Below, piece by piece: positions 9,371 to 19,657 of a stretch of DNA of 64,000 bases; position 1 is the stretch's first letter; the number at the start of each line of letters is the position of its first letter. The translations under genes were made by a program, and so were the position numbers. Location of the stretch: the NCBI GenBank assembly GCA_023525975.1, contig CM042032.1, forward strand, positions 23,442,001-23,506,000. Reading direction: 5' to 3'. The notes under the pieces were generated by a model that ran no database searches, was not told the DNA's origin, and worked only from the letters and a program-made list of their open reading frames with translations. The DNA comes from Smallanthus sonchifolius (Eukaryota > Streptophyta > Magnoliopsida > Asterales > Asteraceae).

Positions 9371-10059
9371 CTTCTCCCCCACATTCATCATCTTCACCAA
9401 CTAATCTAGAGAGAGTAAGTAGAGAGAGAAAGTTTCATAGCTCACCCGTTGATCTCCTTGTTTGAGCCCAAGATCATTGCTACATGTTACAGAAGATCAA
9501 AGAAGAAGGAATCAAGCCATAACAGGTAACAACTCGACCACAGATCCGATTTCTGTATTGAAAATGGGTTTTAGAGTTTCAAAGGGGGTTTTACAAAAAG
9601 TTGGGATTTTTTTGATGGAATTGGACTAGAAAGCATGTATTTAGCTTCATGGAAGCTAAAAAATAGTTTTAGACGTAAAAAGATCGAGTCTTGGATAAAA
9701 AACGATGAAATCAGCCAAGAACGCTTGAATCGTCCGAAAACTCTATGAATGGTCCGAAAACTTCGAAACGTCCGAAAAGTATGAACTTTTGGATTGGAAA
9801 ATATTTGCGACCACAATAGATTTCAGACAGGACATTTCGATTGAAAAGTATTTCGAACAAGACATTTCGATCGACATGTATCTTGGACAGAAAAGATTTC
9901 GGACAATTGATTTCAAACCAAATAGTCAATGATTAAAAGATATTTAACATGTTAGTTTTCGGTCGAAAAAAGATTTCAATCAAGAAAGATTTCGATCGAA
10001 AAATATTTCGATCGAATAAGATTTCGGACGGAAATTTTTTAGAATGAAAAGGTTAGTTT

Positions 10060-10200
10060 TCGGTTGAAGAAAGATTTCGATCGAAAAATATTTCGATCGA
10101 AAAATATTTCGATCGAAAAATATTTCGATCGAAAAATATTTCGATCGAAAAATATTTCGATCGAAAAATATTTCGATCTAATAAGATTTCGGACGAAAGT
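10060..10200 (+). repeat. TTTCGATCGAAA tandem array in B LTR
   Basis: About seven near-perfect 17-bp units each hold the palindrome TTTCGATCGAAA with spacer AAATA. The 3' LTR (about 35930-36085) has fewer and more broken units, so the array expanded or contracted after insertion or during reverse transcription. The ORF across it is only translated repeat. Confidence 0.85.
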
Positions 10201-10558
10201 TTTTCGAATGAACCCTATAGGTTATAACCCTGTTTCAATCATGACCCTTGACAGATTTGTAACATTCCACCTGTCTCAAAGTTTCCTTGCTAAGTGAGAT
10301 AGAACAAGTAGAAGTCAGGTGAGTTCTTATTGCCCTTTTTCCCTAACGGTTTTGGGCCGGCATTCATACTGTTAAAGAGATAGTTGTCAAGGTTAAAGAA
10401 TATTTTAAGAATTATATATTTTTATAAAATGAAAGACAAAGTATAGTATTTTATAAAAGGTTACTTTTATAAAAAGAAAGTTAAAGTGTTAAACAGAATA
10501 GTACTATCTTTGAAATGTAATTTCAAGAAAGTAAAGCAAAGTAAAGAATGGTAAAGAA

Positions 10559-10935
10559 GCTGCATCTCGGTGCAGCATGACAGTGACAGTGACAGATGCC
10601 ATATTATATGCTTATGTGTTAATATGTGTTATTTGTCTATGTGTTATGTGTTTGAATGGCCTTATATTATGTGACATAGTATAAGTGCATAGTAGTTGCA
10701 AAGTAAAAAGTCCTGCAGGCAAGCAAAGTAGAAGTCTCACACTTCGGTGTGAGCAGGCAAAGGAGTCTTCACTTCGGTGTAAGCGAGAAAGTCTCACCAT
10801 GAGGTGTGAGCAGGCAAAGGAGTCTTCACCCCGGTGTAAGCGAGAAAGTCCCACCCAGAGGTGTAGGCACGACAAAGTAAAAGTCTAACCCTGAGGTGTA
10901 AGCGAGCAAAGGGATCCTGCCCTCGGGCGATGATT
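10559..10935 (+). repeat. Array of stable hairpins (UUCG loops) in B LTR
   Basis: The series includes GCTGCA..TGCAGC near 10560 and CTCACAC-TTCG-GTGTGAG at 10736-10753. Repeats follow with loops TTCG, ATGA and CCCG, spaced by GCAGGCAAAGGAGT, and the series ends in GCCCTCGGGC near 10919. It lies inside the putative LTR intron. The copy at 36449-36832 is similar. Confidence 0.75.
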
Positions 10936-11496
10936 CACGTGTGAAAGTTAAAGTATGTTATAGTCACTTATCTTGTACGAGTGAAATGTAAAGTGGCAAA
11001 GAGTAAAGGAGGACACCTTAACCGGTTACCTCAAAAGTAAAGTTTTAATGAAAGATATAACGTAACAGTTTTATAATTGTCACGTTGCAAAGTTTTAAAG
11101 TAAACCTGACGTGTTTTCAAAGAAAGTGAAAGTAAAGGTTATATTTTATTTTTATAAAACTACGCTACCAAAAAGAAAGTTTTATAGTTTAAAGTAAAGA
11201 AAGAACTCATCAGCGTTAGCTGACTTTTAGTATGCATGACAAGTATTAAAGGTAAAGCAAAAGTAAAGTAAAGGAGCCGTGAGGGCTGGATAGCATGGAC
11301 ATCGAGTCGCCGCTCTGAAGACTGACATTTCCTATTCCAGTAGTTTATGTTTTAGACAATGAATTACTGTATTGTTTGATGAATGTTTTAATTTAAAGAC
11401 TTCCGCTATAATAGTTTCTAGTTTCTGGTTTAAGAACTATGTTTGTTATGTTTTGTGCCAACTATGAGACGTACCCGATTTTGGGGGGTTTCAAGT

Positions 11497-11509
11497 TGGT
11501 ATCAGAGCC
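11497..11509 (+). other. Primer binding site of B
   Basis: TGGTATCAGAGCC lies three bases after the LTR end. The following leader (GTTTGAGAGATTCAGACAT) is homologous to D's leader after 25590. Confidence 0.9.
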
Positions 11510-11913
11510 ATAGTTTGAGAGATTCAGACATTTGCGATAATGTCTGAACTTAAACTGAGAATTGGACAAAGAAAAGAAAGGAAAGGAATGTCAGTTAGAG
11601 CCGCCCATCCATTGAACGACAGAAGGTAGTCAATGTCCTTACATAGAGCATAGACAATAATGCCTTAGCACAGATAGTGGAAAGTAAATTCTTTAGCATA
11701 AATAGTACATAGTACATGCCTTAGCACAGATAGTAGACATTAGATAGTACGTGCCTTATAGTAGAAACTCTGAACTTGGATGCAAATGTTACTCTGAAAT
11801 GAAGTGTTTAGAACCCGAGTAGTAAAGTAAATTTGTAATTTCATGCCGGTCTCTGTATTTAGTAATTTACATTACTCGAGGTGTTTTAAATTATTACCTA
11901 TCATGATAACACG
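11510..11913 (+). other. B leader, non-coding
   Basis: No ORF is visible. A loose repeat of CCTTAGCACAGATAGT occurs between about 11655 and 11765. The leader is cut at 11913 by C; it resumes at 22131 and reaches the B gag ATG at 22158. Confidence 0.7.
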
Positions 11914-12155
11914 TGTAACATCTCTGATTTTTAGTATTCATATTTCAATTCAATGTAATGTAATTTCGAATTCAATACTCGTGCAACGCCTCATTATTTT
12001 CTCGCCGTAAATTAAATGCAATGATTCTATACAAATTCGCAAGTCTTACTCGGTTATAAACATTTAGACACTATACAAGAAACTATTTTATTCAAACTTA
12101 TCAAATCTGAAAAGTCAAGGACTAAAATTGAAAAATGTCAACAAACCCTAGTCTA

Positions 12156-12263
12156 GCACGGTCGTGCTTCGTCCTAGCACGGTCGCGCCAGGTGCTTTGG
12201 CACGGTCGAGCGACCTGCTTTGGAACGATCGCGCCCGGTGCCTAGGCACGGTCGCGCCTGCGT
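12156..12263 (+). repeat. GCACGGTCGTGC-type array 1, C 5' LTR
   Basis: Imperfect 20-21-bp units carry GGCACGGTCGCGCC or close variants. The 3' LTR (about 19898-20030) has one extra 21-bp unit with GGCACGGTCACGCC, which explains the 21-bp length difference between the two LTRs. Confidence 0.85.
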
Positions 12264-12851
12264 AACAGTTAAATCATAATTGTGACTTTAATCATCCGAT
12301 CGTTCAAATTCGTAACATCAACACACTTTATTCACATTAACAAACACAATAAACATTTCCATTACTCGAAATCACTTCGGTTTTATTCTACCAAATTCCA
12401 AACGCTTGGACATTTCAAGGAGAACCCAAATTCTCTCAATTTTCTCAAAGCAATCCAATCAAGCATTTCCAGACCATCTCTGAATCAACCGAAGCCGCTG
12501 AAACATTCGGAACCGCAGCATAGGTCGCCGGAAACCAAGCTTGCCGCTGACAGAATTCCTTCCTACCATTCTCTAATGATTCGCTTCTATTCCGGGTAAT
12601 TGAATATTCTATTTCATTCTCTTCTGTATCAGTATCGAAAGCCCCTATTCAATTTGGGCTTCCATTATAGAAATCGATCCGAATCTGAACTCATATTTTA
12701 TTGAAAATGATTTAATCGAATCCCTACTTAAACGCGATGTTCATACAATTAAGTTATATGAAAAGACTCGTAATAACCCATTAATCAAAAGCCCTAACAA
12801 ATCCAGCGTTTAAAATACAAGAAATTGTCAATTCGTGTCTGATTTGGAAGA

Positions 12852-13112
12852 GACACGGTCGCCCTAATCATCTAGCGCGGTCGTGCCTCATGTAGCGCGA
12901 TCGTGCCGAATATCAGCGCGGTCGTGTCCACCTGTCCAGACCTTGTCATGCCCTCTGGGCTAGTCTCTGTTGTGTCTAAAGATCATAGACATGACCGTGC
13001 CGGGCCAAGGCACGGTCGTGCCTGTTGACTGGTCTAGAATGTGCTTCTGTTGATCAACCCGGTCACGCCCGTGGCTTGAGCACGATCGTGCCCTTCCGAG
13101 GCACGGTCGTGT
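12852..13112 (+). repeat. GCACGGTCGTGC-type array 2, C 5' LTR
   Basis: A second cluster of the same self-complementary motif, including facing copies ACGACCGTGCCGG and GGCACGGTCGTGCC that can pair. Matching clusters lie in the 3' LTR and in G (49970-50236). Confidence 0.8.
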
Positions 13113-13489
13113 GAGACTCAGAAATTTTTAGCAGAAATATAATTTTTATATTTTAATCAGTAAATGTTTCAGATTTTATAAAAAATATGTTTTCTGTATT
13201 TAAAAATGGATTAAAAGTTTAATCTTGGTATAAATATAATTTATTGAAAAGTTTATAAAAAAATTGAATTTATATTTATTATCTTACACTTAAATGGTAT
13301 TTAAATAATTAAGTTACAAAATTTATAAATAATGATTATTTATTTAATTTACACTTTAAATCAAAATCATTTATTTATTTATACTTAATTACAATTAATA
13401 TTTACATTATTTCATAAACTATAATTATAAGTTTATTTATCCAATTCAAACCTAATCAAATTGTTTCAAAAATATTATTACTTCAAACT

Positions 13490-13499
13490 CTATATATAT
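13490..13499 (+). promoter_or_regulatory. TATA-like box in C LTR
   Basis: CTATATATAT lies about 180 bp upstream of the putative LTR donor, conserved in the C 3' LTR and in G. The start site is not determined. Confidence 0.4.
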
Positions 13500-13677
13500 T
13501 TTATTCCATACTTTTAAATACAAATCAATAGTTTTATACCCAAATTCAACTTTCATTTTAGACTTAAACTTTATGCATCTATTTGATTCAATACACATTT
13601 ACCCTTTAGGTTAATTTGTGCATCTTAAGGATCATATTTGCTATCTATAATCTTTGTTAGCTTCACTTCCATACCAA

Positions 13678-14129
13678 GTGAGTATTCACAACCCCTTTTT
13701 ACTCTTTTACACTTTTGGGGTGGAACATGAACTTTATACACATTACACATTTACATTTATACAAACAACACAAGTGCAAAATCCTATTTACATACATGTG
13801 TGCAAAATTTGAGCTTTGTGCCCGAGTGCTAGTTGTGCTAATCTTTGTGAAAACTTATGTGCAATCATTAACTATACAAGCCGACGGTTTTCAATGATAG
13901 ATCTATTGAGTCTGATAAACCCACCCAAGTGGAGGTGATTGATACCGATAACACAATTTGCATACTAGTTACAAAGGTTTGGTTGTACTTGATTACACAA
14001 TAGCTGCTCCCCATAAATGCCTTATTTCTCATGTCTTGTAAAGGATTTGTTTTCAACTATATGCTATCTATATACAACTGTGTTATACTCACCAACTTTT
14101 TAGTTGACTTTATTTTATTCATGTTTCAG
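13678..14129 (+). other. Putative LTR-borne intron, C 5' LTR
   Basis: The donor is A|GTGAGT at 13678. The acceptor ATGTTTCAG ends at 14129 with AGTTGAC upstream. It is 452 nt in both C LTRs (3' copy 21443-21894) and 464 nt in G (50813-51276). Splicing is inferred only. Confidence 0.55.
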
Positions 14130-14363
14130 GCCCTAATATGTGAGAATGATTCAAGACGTGCTAAATACAGGATTTGGACTTAGCAATATTAAATCAAGAA
14201 GTTTATGAGTTGTTTATTGTTTCTTTGTTTGGATTTGGTTTGTACTTGGATTATGGGAAATGGAAATTTGACTTTAATATATTCTAATTTAGTCAACCTT
14301 GTGCTATGAACAGTCCACATGTCCCGCCCCGATGATTCCGCCATCGGTCGGGGTGTGACAGAT

Positions 14364-14376
14364 TGGTATCAGAGCC
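14364..14376 (+). other. Primer binding site of C
   Basis: TGGTATCAGAGCC lies three bases after the 5' LTR. Confidence 0.92.
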
Positions 14377-15062
14377 TTGGTTATAGGGATTTAGGTTATT
14401 AGACATCTTGACCTAGACTATAACTTTAGGACACCCACATATACTATGCTTCATGATTTTGTGCTATGTATTACATGCTATGTGCTACATGCTTACCATG
14501 ATAAATTGTTATTATATTTGATACCTTACTTGTTAGAAATTCATGACTTATTAGGATCTTCTTAAATAATAATTTAATAAATAATATCCTTTCCTATATT
14601 CTAAAACCTCATAACATTTCTATCTTTATCCTTATTAGCATGTGGAAAATTCTTGAAGCAAAAAAAAAAAAAAATCTTTAAAATTTTTTATTTCTTCGTT
14701 AAGGTTTTTAAACTTGTTAAATTATTTTAGGACACGTGCAATCTGGAAGGGTGACACCTGTATTTTGGGTTTTCTGTCTAGGAAAGCATTTCGCATAAAT
14801 CCCAATCAACCGAGGGACCCGTATGCTTTCCTAGGAATTCCCGAGATGAGTGTTTACTTATAGGCTAAAGCATGTCTCCTTGAAAATTTTATAAGTTTAA
14901 TTAACCTTAATGTGCCATAGTATTCAAGTGATTTTGTCACTTTTGAGTACAATCCAAACTAAGAATATCTATTTTTATTTTGCTATCTCATTAAATCCTA
15001 TCAAATCTCATAAGTCCTCACAATTTTTTTTTTCTTTTTCTTGTCTTGTGACAATCTGTAGA
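14377..15062 (+). other. C leader with conserved block and hairpin
   Basis: No gene-sized ORF is present. At 14730-14872 a block is nearly identical in G (51890-52022). It can be read as a conserved peptide end (GDTCILGFLSRKAF to MSVYL-stop) and holds a perfect 12-bp inverted repeat, CTAGGAAAGCAT (14778-14789) with ATGCTTTCCTAG (14823-14834). A poly-A run at 14661-14676 is expanded relative to G. Confidence 0.6.
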
Positions 15063-18000
15063 ATGCCTCCTCGTCGTGCTCCCGCAACCAACGCCAACAC
15101 CGACATTGCTGCTATTCTCACCCAATTGGTGACACAACTCACCCAAGCCAATGGTGCCACCAATGGCAACAATGGTGGAAATGGAAGCAATAGTGGTAAT
15201 AATGGTGGAAATGGTGGAAATGGTGGTAACAATCCACCTCAATGCACCTTCAAACAATTCAATTCGTGCAATCCCCTAAAGTTTTATGGAACCGAAGGAG
15301 CTACTGGACTCCTTCAATGGTTTGAAAGCATTGAGAATACCTTTCTCAATAGTGACTTTCCCGACAACCTCCGTGTTCGTCATGCTACAAGTGTCCTACA
15401 AAAACGGGCACTTACTTGGTGGAATGGGGAGAAAAGAAATAGGGGTGTTGACGTAGCTATGACCTTACCTTGGGATGAGGTCAAAAGGCTTATGACCGAC
15501 AACCTCCGTGTTCGTCATGCTACAAGTGTCCTAGAAAAAGTTGGAAGCTGAATTTTGGGATCTTGCCCAAGATAGTGGGGAAAGCTTAGCATATACAACT
15601 CGGTTCCATGAGTTGAGTCTTCTCATGCCCCACATGGTCACTCCGTTATCTCGTTGTATCGAAAAGTACATTAGTGGGCTACCAAGACAAATCCAAGATA
15701 CTGTTTTAGGTAGAAATCCTGCTACTTTGGAAGATGCCATCCGCCTGTCTGCTACCCTGACTGCTAATCATGTGAAAGCTGGGACTCTTACCAAAAAGGG
15801 ATCTAAGAAAGTTGCTGAAACCGTAACCCCTCCTGCCCACAACAAAGAAGCCACAACTGAACCCTCTCGCAATAACAAAAAGAGGAAGGTTAGAAACTTT
15901 GCTGTGGTTACTCCTGCGGTGCCCGTTAATCAAGTTGCACCCGTAGTTCAAGCACCGGCTAAAAAGCCATATGTTGGGATCTACCCTCTTTGTGCCACTT
16001 GCAATTTTCATCATCCTCAAAATATCCGATGTCGCCTTTGTACTCATTGTGGGATATATGATCACACTATCAATGTTTGTAGGGCCAAAGCTTTTGAGGG
16101 CCAAGTCAACCCACCGAACCAACCCAACCCGCGAGTGGCTAATCAAGGTGTTCCCGCCATTGCTAATAGGCGTGCTTGTTATGAGTGTGGTGACCCGAAC
16201 CATTTTCGTAATCAATGTCCAAGACTTACAAATGCTAGACAAGGTGGAGCTCGTGGGCGTGCGTTCAACATAAACGCCAACGAAGCTCAAGCCAACAACG
16301 ACGTGGTTAATGGTACGTTTCTTGTTAATAGTCAATATGCCTCCATTTTATTCGATACGGGTGCCGATAAAAGTTTTGTTTCACTTAATTTTGAGCCTTT
16401 ACTTGCAAAGACACGATCCCAATTAGAGAAAACCTTCACCGTTGAAATAGCAAGTGGTGACTCCCTTAGCATTGAGTCCATTATTTATGATTGCTCCTTA
16501 GAACTAAATGACCATTCATTCCTAATCAACCTTGTTCCAATGCCACTAGGAAGCTTTGATATTATCATAGGTATGGATTGGCTATCAAATCATCATGCCG
16601 AAGTCATTTGCTTTGAAAAGTGTATCCGAATTCCGCTACCATCGGGAGAAACCTTAAGGGTTTTTGGTGAAAAGCCTTGCAAGGGACTTAAATTGATGTA
16701 TTGTACTACCGCTCAAAAGTACTTACGAAAGAAGTACATCGCCTTCCTAGCTCATATTGTTCAAAAGGACGTCAAGGAGAAGAGTATTCAAGACATTCCT
16801 ATCATTAGGGATTTTCCCGAAGTGTTTCCTAAAGATTTATCCTGTCTTCCTCCTGTTCGTCAAGTAGAGTTTCGTATTGATCTTATGCCCGGAGCTAACC
16901 CCGTTGCTAGAGCTCCTTATCGTCTTGCACCTTCGGAAATGCAAGAACTCGCAAGCCAACTTCAAGAACTCTCCGACAAAGGTTTCATTCGCCCGAGTCA
17001 TTCACCGTGGGGTTCACCCGTCTTATTTGTTAAGAAGAAGGATGGATCATTTCGCATGTGTATTGACTACCGCGAACTCAACGAGCTTACTATAAAAAAT
17101 CGTTATCCTTTGCCTAGAATCGATGACCTCTTTGATCAACTTCAAGGTTCTACTTGCTTCTCGAAGATTGATCTTCGATCCGGTTATCATCAGCTTCGTG
17201 TTCAAGAAGATGACATTCCTAAGACTGCTTTTCGAACAAGGTATGGTCATTACGAGTTCATGGTTATGCCTTTCGGGTTAACCAATGCACCCGCAGTTTT
17301 CATGGATCTCATGAATCGTGTATGCAAACCGTACCTTGATAAATTCGTGATCGTTTTTATTGATGATATCTTAATCTATTCCAAGACTAAAGCCGACCAT
17401 GAAGAACACGTTAGATTGGTTTTGGACCTTTTAAAGAGAGAACAACTATATGCCAAGTTCTCCAAGTGTGAATTTTGGCTAAAAGAAGTTCAATTTCTTG
17501 GTCACATCGTCAACGACAAGGGTATTCATGTTGATCCTGCTAAGATTGAAACGATTAAGAATTGGAATGCCCCGAAGACTCCTACCGAAGTTCGTTCGTT
17601 TCTTGGTCTTGCGGGTTATTATCGTCGTTTCATCTCAAACTTCTCAAAGATTGCTGTCCCTCTTACCGCTTTGACCCATAAGGGTAAAACTTATGAATGA
17701 GGACCGAAACAAGAAGAAGCTTTCCAAACCCTCAAGCAAAAGTTGTGCAATGCTCCCATATTGACTCTCCCCGATGGAAATGATGATTTAGTTGTCTATT
17801 GTGATGCTTCTAACCAACGTTTTGGTTGTGTTCTCATGCAACGAGGCAAAGTAATCGCTTATGCATCAAAGCAACTCAAAGTTCATGAGAAGAATTATAC
17901 GAAGCACGATCTCGAGTTGGGTGCGGTCGTATTCGCGTTAAAGATTTGGAGACATTACCTATATGGCACGAAATATGTGGTGTTCACCGACCACAAAAGT

Positions 18001-19623
18001 CTTCAACACATCTTCAACCAAAAAGAACTCAATATGAGGCAACGACGTTGGGTCGAACTCCTTAACGACTATGACTGCGAAATCCGTTACCATCCCGGCA
18101 AAGCGAATGTAGTAGCCGATGCTTTGAGTCGAAAGGACCATGTTATGCTTCATTGTGCCCGTATTCAAACCGATATTCAAACCCGTATCTTAGAAGCTCA
18201 ACACGTCTCGGTAACCGAGGGCAACATGTATGAAGAAATGTCGTGTGGTGTTGAACTTCTTATTGAATCAAAACCCAATGGCTTACTATATTACTTGAAC
18301 CGTATTTGGGTTCCCGATCGCGATGATCTCCATGCATTTCTCATGAACGAGGCTCATAAGACTCGTTATTCTATTCATCCTGGTGCGGATAAAATGTACC
18401 AAGATCTTCGCCAACTTTATTGGTGGCCCGGTATGAAGAAAGACATTGCTCTTTATGTGGCCAAATGCTTAACCTGTTCCAAAGTCAAAGCTGAACATCA
18501 ACGTCCATCTAGTTTACTTGAACAACCAGAAATTCCCGTGTGGAAATGGGAGAATCTAGCTATGGATTTCATTACCAAGCTCCCTCGCACCTCGAGTGGT
18601 TATGATAGTATTTGGGTGATCATTGATCGACTCACCAAATCTGCCCACTTCTTGCCTATACGTGAAGACTTCAAAGTGGAGAAACTAGCCAGAATTTACA
18701 TTGATGAAATTGTGAGCCGTCATGGTGTTCCCTTGAAGATAATATCCGATAGAGATGCTCGGTTCACTTCTCGATTTTGGCAATCTCTCCAAAAGGCTCT
18801 TGGTACTCGATTGGATTTGAGCACGGCTTATCATCCGCAAACGGATGGTCAAACCGAGCGAACAATCCAAACTCTTGAAGACATGCTTAGAGCTTGTGTA
18901 ATCGATTTTGGTGGCAATTGGGATTCACATTTATCCCTCATTGAGTTTTCTTACAACAATAACTACCACACAAGTATTAATATGGCTCCATTCGAAGCTC
19001 TCTATGGTCGCAAGTGTCGTTCTCCTATCTGTTGGAGTGAGATTAGTGAAGCACAAATCAATGGTCCCGAGTTAATTCAAGAAACATCCGACAAGATTAT
19101 TCAAATCCGTGACAATATTCGAGTAGCGAGGAGTCGGCAAAAGAGTTATGCCGACAAACGTCAAAAACCCTTGGAATTCCAAGTCGGTGACCTTGTTCTT
19201 CTAAAGGTGTCTCCATGGAAGGGTGTGGTCCATTTTGGAAAGAAAGGCAAGTTAGCACCTCGTTATGTTGGTCCATTCAAAATCCTTGAAAGGATTGGGA
19301 AAGTGGCTTACAAGCTCGAGTTACCTCCATCTCTTGGCAATGTACATCCTACATTTCATATATCTAATCTAAAGAAGTGTCTCGCCGATGAAAATATCCA
19401 TATACCGCTCGACGACGTACGCATTGATGAAACGATGCACTTCGTTGAGAAGCCGGTGGAAATTATGGATCGTGAAGTCAAACAGCTCAAGCGAAGTCGC
19501 ATTCCTATCGTTAAAGTTCGTTGGGAATCTAAGCGTGGTCCTGAGTTCACTTGGGAACGAGAAGACCAAATGAAGCTAAAGTACCCTCATCTTTTTACTA
19601 ATAATGTTATTTCCTCTAGCTAA
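15063..19623 (+). pseudogene. Gag-Pol of element C, one frameshift and one stop
   Basis: I take the ATG at 15063 (MPPRRAP), shared with G, rather than the longer upstream reading. Gag has an Asn/Gly-rich linker, then GTEGATGLLQW and ALTWW. At 15496-15533 a 38-bp copy of 15361-15398 replaces the usual gag sequence and shifts the frame, ending it at 15551. The other frame then runs on from about 15541 with zinc knuckles (second near 16178), protease LFDTGAD (16348-16368) and reverse transcriptase FIDD (17356-17367). A TGG-to-TGA change stops it at 17698-17700; G has TGG there. The same frame continues to 19623 with RNase H, integrase and a chromodomain-like end (KVRW, FTWE). Apart from these two lesions it looks complete. 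Confidence 0.9.
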
Positions 19624-19646
19624 ATTTCGGGTCAAAATTCTCTCAA

Positions 19647-19657
19647 CATGGGGAGAC
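19647..19657 (+). other. Polypurine tract of C
   Basis: ACATGGGGAGAC precedes the 3' LTR start TGTAACATC, matching the tract of A in form. Confidence 0.75.

Larger units (their letters stand above)
9371..11493 (+). repeat. Element B 5' LTR, right-hand part
   Basis: It matches 35350-37395 and ends GGGGTTTCA before the primer site. Contents include a TTTCGATCGAAA array (10060-10200), a donor-like CAG|GTGAGT (10319), stable hairpins (10559-10935), a CTGAC branch-point-like motif and an acceptor region near 11243. The 5' copy has GACAAG where the 3' copy has GACAGG at the acceptor. Confidence 0.9.
11914..14360 (+). repeat. Element C 5' LTR (2447 bp)
   Basis: It starts TGTAACATCTCTG and ends CGGGGTGTGACA. 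Contents are GCACGGTCGTGC-type arrays (12156-12263, 12852-13112), an AT-rich stretch, TATA at 13490-13499, a donor-like CAA|GTGAGT at 13678, a TTGAC motif and a TTTCAG acceptor ending at 14129. Short ORFs in it recur in the 3' LTR with differences and are not genes. Confidence 0.95.

Noticed and set aside
10064..10297. 77-residue ORF in the B LTR
   Set aside because: Mostly the TTTCGATCGAAA repeat read in frame; it is not kept in the 3' LTR.
12282..12599. 105-residue ORF in the C 5' LTR (and 20046-20363)
   Set aside because: It lies in LTR sequence, G has it broken, and there is no family or codon signal. It could be transcribed leader but not a supported gene.
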